Source of the DNA: Christensenella sp. UBA1750
GTDB lineage: Bacteria; Bacillota; Clostridia; Christensenellales; UBA1750
Assembly (NCBI GenBank): GCA_002315655.1
Contig: DCHO01000004.1
Coordinates: forward strand, 27,401-50,554
DNA: 23,154 nt
Direction: 5' to 3'
Positions 1 to 7,096 of the stretch are shown in pieces (the first letter of the stretch is position 1; each line of letters opens with the position of its first letter). Below the pieces are notes generated by a model. It saw only the letters and a program-made list of their open reading frames with translations. It had not been told where the DNA came from and made no database searches. Made by a program: the position numbers and the translations under genes.

Positions 1-37
1 GTCATAGGGGGGCAACCATTTTGGGTATTCACGCCTG

Positions 38-1522
38 TCAAACGGCAAAGCGCAACACATTCCAGGAGTATTTTCCTAATATCACCGTGGCCTTTTCGCC
101 CTCCACAATGGGGAGCTTTCCTTCATGGGGCAGCACATTTTCCGGCTGCTCAAAGGTGTTGCAGGCAGTCAGCTCTCCGTCCAGCACGATATGCTCTTTC
201 GCCACGAGCTTTCCGAAATCATGGGTATTTACGGTGAACTCCGCATCCGTATCTCCCATGTTCATGGCAAACACGGTCAAAATCCCGTTTTCCTCGTCCA
301 GCGTCACGGCAGAGGCGATGGCATCCACATCCCCGTGTTTCGTGGCGATCTTCGGCGCGTCCATCACACTGCGCAGGGCTTCCCCTCTGCCATAGAGGGA
401 GGCGTGCATGAACGGATAATAGGTGGTCTGGGCGAACGCGCCCTTATTCGGCTCGGTCATGCAGATGGCCAGGCAGTTGACCAGCTGGGCGATACAACCC
501 ATCTTCACGCGGTCTGCGTGGTTGAGGATGGTGCAGAGCAACCCGCCCACGGTCAGAGCATCCATCACATTGTAAATCTGCTCGTGGATGGGCGGCGCTA
601 CTGTCCAGATCTGCTGGGGGTTCACGTCATAGGTATTGTACCAGGTGTTCCACTCGTCCAGCGAAATTTTGATGGTCTTGTTCGACCGTTTATAGGCCTT
701 CACATAGTCCGCCGCGGCAATGCCCGCCTGCAAAAACCTGTCCAGATCGACATAAGAAGCCAAGAAATCGTTGACATTCCCCCGGAACCCATAGTACCTG
801 TGCATAGAGAGGAAGTCCACGTTGTCGTAAGAGAGCTCCAGCACCTTTCTGTCCCATTCGGGGAAGGTAGGCATTTCCATAGAGGAGGAACCGCAGGCCA
901 CCACCTCAATGGAGGGATCGACCCACTTCATCATCTTGGCGGCTTCGTTGGCAATGCGTCCGTATTCCTCTGCGGTCTTGGCGCAGGTCTGCCAGGGACC
1001 ATCCATCTCATTGCCTAAACACCAGGTCTTGAAGTTATGGGGCTCTCTGTGCCCGTTGGCAATGCGCAGGTCGCTCCAATAGGTGCCGGAGGGATGGTTG
1101 CAGTATTCCACCAGATCAGCCGCACCCTGCGGCGTGCCTGTACCTAAGTTCACGGCGATCATGCCATCGGTTCCGGCCTTTTTGCACCAGTCGGCAAACT
1201 CGTCAATGCCGAATTGGTTGGGTTCGGTACACTTCCACGCATAGTCCAGCCGCACAGGGCGATTTTCCTTGGGGCCGATGCCGTCCGTCCAACGGTAGCC
1301 GGAGACGAAGTTTCCGCCGGGATAGCGGATCAAGGGGATGTTGAGCCGACGAATCAGTGCCATAATATCCTTGCGGAAGCCCTGCTCGTCCGCCGTGTCG
1401 TGCTCCGGCTCAAAGATGCCGGTATAAACCGCACGTCCCAGATGCTCGATGAACGACCCGTAGATGCGCTCGTCGATGCTGCCCAGCCTGTACGCCTTGT
1501 CCACAGTCAGCGTCGCCTTCAT
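38..1522 (-). CDS. Alpha-N-arabinofuranosidase, GH51 family
   Basis: This 494-residue protein matches the usual length of GH51 retaining alpha-L-arabinofuranosidases, which remove terminal arabinofuranosyl groups from arabinoxylan or arabinan oligosaccharides. The expected catalytic pair is visible: the acid/base glutamate in CLGNEMDG (E172) and the nucleophile in SLDEWNTWY (E290). The N-terminal IYGSFIEHLGR and RYPGGNFVSGYRW motifs are also typical. There is no signal peptide, so it should act in the cytoplasm on imported oligosaccharides. Two in-frame ATGs lie upstream, but GGGAGG lies 7 bases before the ATG at 1522 and the first upstream ATG falls inside that site, so MKATLTV is the chosen start. 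It follows the HEAT-repeat gene by 30 bases, in one operon. No sugar transporter or regulator is visible here. Family assignment is secure; the exact substrate is not known. Confidence 0.95.
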   Translation of the reverse strand: MKATLTVDKAYRLGSIDERIYGSFIEHLGRAVYTGIFEPEHDTADEQGFRKDIMALIRRLNIPLIRYPGGNFVSGYRWTDGIGPKENRPVRLDYAWKCTEPNQFGIDEFADWCKKAGTDGMIAVNLGTGTPQGAADLVEYCNHPSGTYWSDLRIANGHREPHNFKTWCLGNEMDGPWQTCAKTAEEYGRIANEAAKMMKWVDPSIEVVACGSSSMEMPTFPEWDRKVLELSYDNVDFLSMHRYYGFRGNVNDFLASYVDLDRFLQAGIAAADYVKAYKRSNKTIKISLDEWNTWYNTYDVNPQQIWTVAPPIHEQIYNVMDALTVGGLLCTILNHADRVKMGCIAQLVNCLAICMTEPNKGAFAQTTYYPFMHASLYGRGEALRSVMDAPKIATKHGDVDAIASAVTLDEENGILTVFAMNMGDTDAEFTVNTHDFGKLVAKEHIVLDGELTACNTFEQPENVLPHEGKLPIVEGEKATVILGKYSWNVLRFAV

Positions 1523-1552
1523 AATCATACCTCCCATATCCTTTTTATATCT

Positions 1553-2701
1553 TTAATCTTTATACCCGATGTACTCAAAATCAACGGTCTCGCCTTCGGC
1601 ATTTTCCGTGGGACGGATGAGGTGCACGCCCTCAGCGGGAATGAGCTTGTCCAGATAGAGGTTTTTCAGCAGGTTTCCGGCGCGCAGGCGAATCGGCTGT
1701 TCCTCAAAGCGCACCATGTCCACCAGCCGCTTCACGAGAACCGGCCGGGTGTTGCTGTGCCGCGCCAACATATAGGCGGCTTCCTCGCACACGCCCTTGC
1801 TCTGCACAAACCACAAAAGCAGCGCGGAACGCACATTGTCCCGGTCAAGACGCTCCAACAGAGCCACAATGATCGGCCAATAGTCTTCCCCGCAGCGGTT
1901 CAGGCACACCATAAGACTTTGCCCCAATTCGTCCGCAGACTTGGGCGGCATCACGGCAAAGAGCAGGTCACAGATTTCCTCATCGGGAAGAACGGTGAGC
2001 AGCAGCAGAATGCGCTCAATATCGGCCATATCCTCCCCGACAAAGCCCGCAAAGGCCTGTTTTCCGGGCGTACCCTTGGCCGCCAGCGCCTTGGCCGCCA
2101 TGTTCAGCAGCGTCATGTTTTCAGCCTGCCGCTCCCTTAAAAAGTGGTGCAGCACCTCCACCGTGGAAATATCGCTGACCTCGGCCAGCAGCGCGATCAC
2201 GTCCTTGCAGACGCTCTTTTTCATCAGCAGCAATTTTCGGTCGTGCTGCTCGCTGGCGGTCTGGGTCATGAGCAGATTCCGCAGCGGCTCCACCATTTCC
2301 GGGCGGTTTCTGCCCTTCAACGCATTCAGCACATCGGGCATCAGCCGCTCATCGTCCAATCCTTTCAGCAAACCATTGAGCGCCATGTCGTTGTCCATGG
2401 CGGTCAGGGCTTCCAACACGGGCTTGGTCACAGCGTAAGTGCCGCTCATTAAGGCATCGCACAGCGCGGGCACAGCGGCCTCATTGCGGATGGCCGCAAT
2501 GGCGTCCCCGGCGGTCTCCCAGATGGCAATATCGTTGCTCTGGGCAAGGCGCAGCAGCTCGCGTGTGGCTTCGCCGTCCCCGATTTCGGACAAGGCCTGT
2601 GCAGCCTCCGCCCGCTTTTCGCCGTTCTTTGTGCGCACGATGCGGGACAGGGCGGAAACGCGATGCTTCTCCTTCAAATAGGCAGTGGAAAATATCGACA
2701 C
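1553..2701 (-). CDS. HEAT-repeat protein, function unknown
   Basis: This 382-residue protein is built largely of paired helices of HEAT or PBS-lyase type, clearest in the first third, for example around EAAQALSEIGDGEATRELL, ETAGDAIAAI and AVPALCDALM. Such solenoids usually bind other proteins. There is no signal peptide, membrane segment or enzyme motif. An ATG at 2710 directly abuts the AAGGAG site, which is too close. A GTG at 2701 lies 9 bases after the site and gives MSIFSTAYLKEK, so I prefer it. The gene is first in an operon with the GH51 gene, behind a TTGACA-type promoter. The partner is unknown, and I infer no functional link to arabinose metabolism beyond co-transcription. Confidence 0.8.
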   Translation of the reverse strand: MSIFSTAYLKEKHRVSALSRIVRTKNGEKRAEAAQALSEIGDGEATRELLRLAQSNDIAIWETAGDAIAAIRNEAAVPALCDALMSGTYAVTKPVLEALTAMDNDMALNGLLKGLDDERLMPDVLNALKGRNRPEMVEPLRNLLMTQTASEQHDRKLLLMKKSVCKDVIALLAEVSDISTVEVLHHFLRERQAENMTLLNMAAKALAAKGTPGKQAFAGFVGEDMADIERILLLLTVLPDEEICDLLFAVMPPKSADELGQSLMVCLNRCGEDYWPIIVALLERLDRDNVRSALLLWFVQSKGVCEEAAYMLARHSNTRPVLVKRLVDMVRFEEQPIRLRAGNLLKNLYLDKLIPAEGVHLIRPTENAEGETVDFEYIGYKD

Positions 2702-2733
2702 AGGAATCATCTCCTTGACAGTCTTTTATGTAT

Positions 2734-2762
2734 AGAGTAACTGGAAAACCCGCACTTGTCAA
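2734..2762 (-). promoter_or_regulatory. Promoter of the HEAT-repeat/GH51 operon
   Basis: On the minus strand a perfect TTGACA (2757-2762) is followed by a 17-base spacer and TACTCT (2734-2739, four of six to consensus). It lies about 33 bases before the GTG start at 2701. This is sigma-A type by inspection only. Confidence 0.6.
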
Positions 2763-2845
2763 TTCTGCCCATGTTTCCAACCTGCAAAATCGCAAAGGCA
2801 AAAATATTTTTCGCCATTATACTCCCTTTTTCCCCCTGAATCGTA

Positions 2846-2851
2846 TATACT
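2846..2851 (+). promoter_or_regulatory. Possible -10 element for the first peptide gene
   Basis: TATACT lies 24 bases before the first peptide start, in AT-rich DNA of the divergent spacer, just before the GGAGG at 2861-2865. No convincing -35 hexamer is found at 16-18 bases, so the promoter is either weak, activator-dependent or placed elsewhere. Confidence 0.3.
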
Positions 2852-2874
2852 ATTGGAAAAGGAGGTAGAGTTCC

Positions 2875-3150
2875 ATGACAGAAGAACTTCTCAATCAGCT
2901 CAAAAACGCAACAACCAAGGAAGAAGCCTTGCGCATCCTCAAAGAAAACAACATCACCCTGACAGATGACGACCTGCAGGCCATCTCCGGCGGCATAGGT
3001 ATCTTACCCAATATATGGGAGCATATCAAGGATGCAGCGAAGGAACTCGCCCAGGACGCTGCAAACGCACAGACAGATCCTGTCGGAATGGTCATCAACC
3101 ACAACATGGTCAAAGAAGACCTTGACCAAATCGCAGCTAATTTCAGATAG
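2875..3150 (+). CDS. Small precursor-like peptide 1, double-glycine leader
   Basis: A 91-residue product with a canonical GGAGG 9 bases before the ATG. Residues 1-40 form an acidic and lysine-rich helical leader (starting MTEELLNQLK, ending DLQAISGG) nearly identical in layout to those of the two genes that follow. The leader resembles Nif11-like or double-glycine leaders of ribosomally made peptides; this is by eye. After SGG comes a hydrophobic start, IGILPNIWEHIKDA, then a charged alanine-rich helix and a C-terminal segment ending ANFR. The core has no cysteine and no cluster of Ser or Thr, arguing against lanthionine or sactipeptide chemistry. No modification enzyme, peptidase-transporter or immunity gene is adjacent. 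It may be a bacteriocin-like or signalling peptide, or a small intracellular protein. Function unknown. Confidence 0.75.
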   Translation: MTEELLNQLKNATTKEEALRILKENNITLTDDDLQAISGGIGILPNIWEHIKDAAKELAQDAANAQTDPVGMVINHNMVKEDLDQIAANFR

Positions 3151-3185
3151 GAAGCATCCGCCATCCGCAAAAGGAGGAAATAAAG

Positions 3186-3383
3186 ATGACAGAGGAAATC
3201 TTGGCCAAGCTTCGCACAGCAAAAACCAAAGAAGAAGCACTGACCATCCTTCGGGAGAATCACATCACCCTCACAGAAGAAGACCTGCAGGCGATTGATG
3301 CAGGTCAGGCAGATACCGGCTTTTTCGATATTCTCAAAAAAATCACACAGAATCAGCCTTTTCCCAAAGGCCTTGTCAACTAA
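3186..3383 (+). CDS. Small precursor-like peptide 2, variant leader
   Basis: A 65-residue product 35 bases after peptide 1, with its own AAAAGGAGG site. The leader (MTEEILAKLR through EEDLQAIDAG) aligns without gaps to the other two, but the cleavage-site region reads DAG rather than SGG. The remaining 25 residues include GFFDILKKI, a short amphipathic stretch, then a Pro/Gln-rich tail ending KGLVN. Loss of the first glycine could prevent processing or simply be tolerated by the peptidase. Close spacing suggests co-transcription with peptide 1. Not recognised beyond the shared leader. Confidence 0.7.
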   Translation: MTEEILAKLRTAKTKEEALTILRENHITLTEEDLQAIDAGQADTGFFDILKKITQNQPFPKGLVN

Positions 3384-3446
3384 TCCATCCGGCTCATTTG
3401 CCAAAGAAAGGGCAGCAGAAGATGCCTCTGACAGACCTGCTTGCTC

Positions 3447-3474
3447 TTGACTTTGAGAAGCTACAGACGATAAA
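3447..3474 (+). promoter_or_regulatory. Possible separate promoter for peptide 3
   Basis: TTGACT (3447-3452), a 16-base spacer and GATAAA (3469-3474) lie in the 199-base gap before peptide 3. The rest of the gap holds no supported gene. If used, this would give peptide 3 its own transcript with a leader of about 100 bases. Confidence 0.3.
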
Positions 3475-3582
3475 TCCCCCGCCCCTCAGGCTGGCTGCAA
3501 ATTTCGGGCACGGTCATAGACCATCCCGTTCTTGCCGCAGATCCTGCCGATCAATACCATCGCAAGAAAGGAAGGCTGATTC

Positions 3583-3756
3583 ATGACGGAAGAACTCATC
3601 GCAAAGCTAAAAAACGCAAAGACCCAAGAGGAAGCCGAAAAAATCCTGCTGGAAAGCGGCGAAACCATGACAGAAGAAATGCTAAAGGAAATCAGCGGCG
3701 GAGGCTGGTTTAATAATCTTTGGAACAATTTGAAGAACAACCTGCCCACACCTTAA
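3583..3756 (+). CDS. Small precursor-like peptide 3, tryptophan-rich core
   Basis: A 57-residue product preceded by AAGGAAGG 7 bases before the ATG. Residues 1-40 (MTEELIAKLK through LKEISGG) match the leaders of peptides 1 and 2. The predicted core after SGG is only GWFNNLWNNLKNNLPTP, an amphipathic Trp/Leu/Asn helix with one lysine and a proline end. Size and composition fit a small membrane-active peptide, but no activity can be inferred safely. Its core start matches peptide 1 (G-x-hydrophobic-x-N-hydrophobic-W-x-x-hydrophobic-K). It lies 115 bases before the shared bidirectional terminator. Confidence 0.7.
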   Translation: MTEELIAKLKNAKTQEEAEKILLESGETMTEEMLKEISGGGWFNNLWNNLKNNLPTP

Positions 3757-3870
3757 AGTCTTTCTTCCTTCTTCGCAGCGACACCCGCGCCAAGCTGACT
3801 CCCAAGGAGCTTGAACCGGACTACATTCATGGTCAGAACTTCGGAAGCCGCTTTTAGTCCATGATTGACA

Positions 3871-3906
3871 AAAAAGAACCGCAGCTAATCGACTGCGGTT
3901 CTTTTT
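3871..3906. terminator. Bidirectional intrinsic terminator
   Basis: AAAAAGAACCGCAG (3871-3884) and CTGCGGTTCTTTTT (3893-3906) form a perfect 14-bp stem with an 8-base loop, with T-runs on both strands. It starts 9 bases after the rplQ stop on the minus strand and 115 bases after peptide 3 on the plus strand, so it can end both converging transcripts. Confidence 0.9.
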
Positions 3907-3914
3907 GCACATAT

Positions 3915-4427
3915 TTAGATGAGCTCAAGGATAACCTGCTCGGCAGCGTCGCCCTTGCGGGGACCCATCTTCAGGATGCGGGTGTAGCCGCCGCCCTGAC
4001 CGAGTTCAGCCTTACGCTTGTTGTACTTGGGAGCGTACTCACGGAACATCTTCTCAATGATGGGATGCTTGACGTCCTTGGTACGGGCCTTGAAATCGGC
4101 CTTGCTCTCATCTTCCTTCTTCTGCTCCGGAATGTCGTACAGATAAGCCATCATGATACGACGGGCGTGGAGCTTGGAAGGGGCGTCATTGACAAAGGTT
4201 TCGGTGACTTCCTGACCCTTGTCATTCTTGAAGGTCTTGGTGACCTCAACGGTATTGTCACACTCACGCATGGCAAGAGTGATGAGCTTTTCAGCAATGG
4301 AACGCACTTCCTTAGCACGATCCAGGGTGGTCACGATCTTGCCATTCCAGATCAGAGAAGAGACCTGGTTACGCAGGAGTGCCTTACGCTGGTCGGCCGG
4401 ACGGCCGAGTTTGCGCTGAGTGGCCAT
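3915..4427 (-). CDS. rplQ: 50S ribosomal protein L17, with two insertions
   Basis: L17 binds 23S rRNA in the large subunit. The protein begins MATQRKLGRPADQRKALLRN and ends GGGYTRILKMGPRKGDAAEQ followed by VILELI, both diagnostic of the family. It is 170 residues long, whereas most bacterial L17 proteins are about 115-130. The excess is in two places: residues ~56-84 (including KTFKNDKGQEVTETFVND) and ~101-118 (EQKKEDESKADFKARTKD), both charged and probably surface loops. An upstream in-frame ATG at 4454 is rejected because AAGGAGGG lies 8 bases before the ATG at 4427. It is the last gene of the superoperon, 84 bases after rpoA. Confidence 0.97.
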   Translation of the reverse strand: MATQRKLGRPADQRKALLRNQVSSLIWNGKIVTTLDRAKEVRSIAEKLITLAMRECDNTVEVTKTFKNDKGQEVTETFVNDAPSKLHARRIMMAYLYDIPEQKKEDESKADFKARTKDVKHPIIEKMFREYAPKYNKRKAELGQGGGYTRILKMGPRKGDAAEQVILELI

Positions 4428-4511
4428 GGTTGTTTCCCTCCTTGCAAATTGCATCGGTGCAGCATGATTTTCTGCGCCATTCTTTTGTGTTGTGGTTTTC
4501 GCCTGCGGAGC

Positions 4512-5456
4512 TTATTCCTCGGTGCGGCTCAGGCCAAGGCCAAGAGCGGCGAGCTTCTGCTCCACTTCCTCCAGCGATTTCTTGCCGAGGTTGCGAACCT
4601 TCATCATGTCTTCCTCATTGCGCTGAATCAGCTCGGCGACCGTGTTGATGTTGGCGCGCTTGAGGCAGTTGTAGGCGCGGACAGAAAGATCCAGCTCTTC
4701 GATGGTCATCTCCTGCACCTTTTCCAGTTTGTTGTCTTCCGGCTCGTTGAAGTCCACCGGCACAACGTTTTCGGTAAGATTGATAAACAGCATTAAATGC
4801 TCGGATAGAATCTTTGCCGCCATAGAAGTGGCTTCATCCGGCTTGATGCTTCCGTCTGTCCACACCTCGAGGGTCAATTTGTCGTAGTCCGTCATCTGGC
4901 CTACGCGGGTGTTCTCGATGGTGTAGTTGACCTTGCGGATGGGCGTGAAGATGGAGTCCACGGGGAGTACGCCGATGGGCATATCCGGGGTCTTGTTACG
5001 GTCGGAGGACACATAACCGCGACCCTTGCAGAGGGTAATCTCCATTTCCAGATGAGCGTCTTCATTCAAGGTGGCGATGAGGAGATCGGGATTGATGATC
5101 TCGACCTGCTCATCGTGAATGATGTCACCGGCCTTGACCTCACAGGCTCCGGATGCGGAGATGGTGACGGTCTTGGGGCCATCGCAATACAACTTGGCGG
5201 ACAGCGCCTTGAGGTTCAGGATGATCTCAGTGACATCCTCCTTCACCCCAGGGATCGTGGAAAACTCATGCTTTACGCCTTCGATGCGGACAGAGGAAAC
5301 CGCCACACCGGGCAACGAGGAAAGCAAAATCCTGCGCAGTGAATTGCCCAAGGTCGTGCCGAAACCGCGTTCCAGCGGCTCGATGACGAACTTGCCGTAC
5401 AGGTTGCCTTCGCTAATCTCGACACACTCGATTCTGGGCTTTTCCATTTCTATCAT
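4512..5456 (-). CDS. rpoA: DNA-directed RNA polymerase subunit alpha
   Basis: The 314-residue alpha subunit dimerises to nucleate RNA polymerase assembly. The N-terminal domain carries FVIEPLERGFGTTLGNSLRR and the assembly motifs through about residue 230. The C-terminal domain (about 250-310) has the helix-hairpin-helix region (LKRANINTVAELIQ, VRNLGKKSLEE) that contacts UP elements and activators. GGAGGG lies 9 bases before the ATG. It sits in the alpha block between rpsD (82 bases) and rplQ (84 bases), linking polymerase supply with ribosome synthesis. Length and motifs are normal. Confidence 0.98.
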   Translation of the reverse strand: MIEMEKPRIECVEISEGNLYGKFVIEPLERGFGTTLGNSLRRILLSSLPGVAVSSVRIEGVKHEFSTIPGVKEDVTEIILNLKALSAKLYCDGPKTVTISASGACEVKAGDIIHDEQVEIINPDLLIATLNEDAHLEMEITLCKGRGYVSSDRNKTPDMPIGVLPVDSIFTPIRKVNYTIENTRVGQMTDYDKLTLEVWTDGSIKPDEATSMAAKILSEHLMLFINLTENVVPVDFNEPEDNKLEKVQEMTIEELDLSVRAYNCLKRANINTVAELIQRNEEDMMKVRNLGKKSLEEVEQKLAALGLGLSRTEE

Positions 5457-5538
5457 AGACTCTTTCCCTCCCCATCAGGCACAAGCCGCGTTAAGATAAT
5501 TGATACTCTGTTCAAAAAGCATTTCGATCACGAAGCTA

Positions 5539-6165
5539 TTACTTGGAGTAAAGTTCGACGATGAGGTGCTCTTCAAAGGCCATATCAACGTCTTCACGCT
5601 GGGGCAGTGCACTGATAATGCCCTGCAGCTGCTCGGCCTCGAAGGTGAGCCACTTGGGAACCACATGAGTGGTGCCCTCGCGGAGAGCCTTGAAGTGTTC
5701 CATATCACGGCTCTTCTCGCGCACGCCGATAACCTGACCGGCTTCCACGGTGAAGGAGGGGATATTGACCTTCTTGCCGTTCACGGTGATGTGGCCGTGA
5801 CGGACGAACTGACGAGCCTGAGCTCTGGAGGAAGCCAGACCCAGACGATAAACAACATTGTCCAGACGACGCTCGAGCAGGATCATCAGGTTGTCACCGG
5901 TGATGCCGGTCATGCGGTCGGCGTTGTCAAAGGTGCGACGGAACTGACCTTCCATCACGCCATAGGTACGACGAACCTTCTGCTTCTCACGAAGCTGCAT
6001 ACCGTACTCGGACATCTTCTTCGCTCTTGCCTGACCATGCTGGCCGGGAGGAGTGGGACGCTTGGCCATCGCGCACTTCTCGGAGTAGCAGCGATCGCCT
6101 TTCAGAAACAGCTTTGTGCCTTCGCGTCTGCACAGGCGGCAAACGGAACCAGTATAACGTGCCAT
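5539..6165 (-). CDS. rpsD: 30S ribosomal protein S4, zinc-binding form
   Basis: S4 is a primary 16S rRNA binder that nucleates assembly of the 30S body. The 208-residue protein starts MARYTGSVCRLCRREG and has four cysteines (C9, C12, C26, C31) in a zinc-ribbon arrangement, so it is the C+ form. The S4 RNA-binding domain is clear at RRLDNVVYRLGLASSRAQAR with RHGHITVNGKKV. In Bacillus subtilis rpsD is a separate autoregulated gene; here it lies within the alpha block after rpsK, as in E. coli, where S4 represses the operon. Whether that occurs here is inference, but see the structured spacer before rpsM. AGGAGG precedes the start. Confidence 0.98.
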   Translation of the reverse strand: MARYTGSVCRLCRREGTKLFLKGDRCYSEKCAMAKRPTPPGQHGQARAKKMSEYGMQLREKQKVRRTYGVMEGQFRRTFDNADRMTGITGDNLMILLERRLDNVVYRLGLASSRAQARQFVRHGHITVNGKKVNIPSFTVEAGQVIGVREKSRDMEHFKALREGTTHVVPKWLTFEAEQLQGIISALPQREDVDMAFEEHLIVELYSK

Positions 6166-6183
6166 GGTTATTTACCTCCTGTC

Positions 6184-6588
6184 TTACACTCTTCTGCGCT
6201 TGGGCGGACGGCATCCGTTGTGGGGAATGGGGGTCACGTCCTTGATCATGGTAACCTCGAGACCGGCGGCCTGCAGCGAACGAATCGCAGCTTCACGTCC
6301 GGAACCGGGGCCCTTAACGTACACTTCCACGGTCTTGAGGCCATGCTCCATGGCAGCCTTGGCCGCGGTTTCGGCAGCCATCTGCGCCGCAAAGGGCGTG
6401 GACTTCTTGCTGCCGCGGAATCCGAGTCCGCCTGCGGAAGCCCAGGACAGGGCATTACCGGCGGTATCGGTGATGGTAACGATGGTATTGTTGAAGGACG
6501 AAGTGATATGGGCTGCGCCGCGCTCAACGTTCTTACGCTCTTTGCGCTTGCGAACCACACGCTTGGTCACTTTTGTGGTCTTCGCCAT
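6184..6588 (-). CDS. rpsK: 30S ribosomal protein S11
   Basis: S11 sits on the platform of the small subunit near the E site. The 134-residue protein has a basic N-terminus (MAKTTKVTKRVVRKRKERKN), the family core HITSSFNNTIVTITD and the C-terminal PIPHNGCRPPKRRRV. Length is usual. It follows rpsM by 25 bases and precedes rpsD by 18, with AGGAGGG before the ATG. Nothing is odd. Confidence 0.98.
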   Translation of the reverse strand: MAKTTKVTKRVVRKRKERKNVERGAAHITSSFNNTIVTITDTAGNALSWASAGGLGFRGSKKSTPFAAQMAAETAAKAAMEHGLKTVEVYVKGPGSGREAAIRSLQAAGLEVTMIKDVTPIPHNGCRPPKRRRV

Positions 6589-6613
6589 GAATGTTCCCTC
6601 CTAACTTACTGCT

Positions 6614-6991
6614 TTACTTGGCAGCCTTTTTCTTACCGGCGACCTGCTTCTTGGGGCCCTTACGGGTACGGGCGTTCTGCTTGGTGTTCTGACCGCGAAC
6701 GGGCAGGCCACGGCGATGACGCACACCGCGATAGGAACCGATTTCCACAAGACGCTTGATGTTGAGAGACACCTCACGGCGAAGGTCGCCCTCCACCTTC
6801 AGTTCATGTTCGATGTAGTCTCTGAGCTTGGCGACATCATCTTCCGTCAGATCCTTGACTCTGGTGTCGGGATTGACACCGGTGGAAGCCAGGATTTTGT
6901 CGGCAGTGGTTCTGCCAATGCCAAAGATGTAGGTCAGGCCGATTTCGACGCGCTTTTCTCTGGGCAGGTCAACACCCGCTATACGTGCCAT
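6614..6991 (-). CDS. rpsM: 30S ribosomal protein S13
   Basis: S13 lies in the 30S head and bridges to the large subunit and the P-site tRNA. The 125-residue protein starts MARIAGVDLPREKRVEIGLT, contains the helix-hairpin-helix-like YIFGIGRTTADKIL and ends in a lysine-rich tail (QVAGKKKAAK). GGAGG precedes the start. It follows rpmJ by an unusually long 125 bases that contain a two-part hairpin, which may be a regulatory leader or processing site. Confidence 0.98.
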   Translation of the reverse strand: MARIAGVDLPREKRVEIGLTYIFGIGRTTADKILASTGVNPDTRVKDLTEDDVAKLRDYIEHELKVEGDLRREVSLNIKRLVEIGSYRGVRHRRGLPVRGQNTKQNARTRKGPKKQVAGKKKAAK

Positions 6992-7053
6992 TGTGCTTTT
7001 ACACCTCCGCGATTTTTCGTGTTAGTTGGTGGAAATTGAAGATTATCAAAACT

Positions 7054-7096
7054 GCGTAAGTTCACGGGATTTGCTTCCCGTGCAGCCGCACTACGC
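7054..7096 (-). promoter_or_regulatory. Structured spacer upstream of rpsM
   Basis: Between rpmJ and rpsM, the longest gap of the superoperon contains a 7-bp stem (7063-7069 with 7076-7082, CACGGGA/TCCCGTG) inside a 5-bp outer stem (7054-7058 with 7092-7096, GCGTA/TACGC). There is no T-run, so it is not an intrinsic terminator. In E. coli, S4 represses through a pseudoknotted leader directly upstream of rpsM; a similar role here is inference from position only. Confidence 0.45.

Noticed and set aside
3398..3586. A 62-codon frame between peptides 2 and 3, considered as a fourth peptide
   Set aside because: It lacks the MTEE leader and the double glycine, its Pro/Arg/Ser-rich end looks non-coding, and its start has no good ribosome binding site. 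A short LTDLLAL resemblance to LTDDDLQAI is too weak to call a remnant.
3757..3857. A frame ending PKELEPDYIHGQNFGSRF just after peptide 3
   Set aside because: It looks fairly protein-like and might be the end of a decayed gene, but it has no start codon or binding site and I recognise no family.
4428..4454. Longer N-terminus for L17 (and likewise for infA, rplX, rplC, rplO, map and the VOC gene)
   Set aside because: In nearly all of these the longer reading includes the Shine-Dalgarno site or part of the preceding gene, and the shorter start gives the family's normal N-terminus.
5500..6759. A 419-codon open frame on the plus strand over rpsD, rpsK and rpsM
   Set aside because: It is antisense to three certain genes; the composition is that of a mirror frame.
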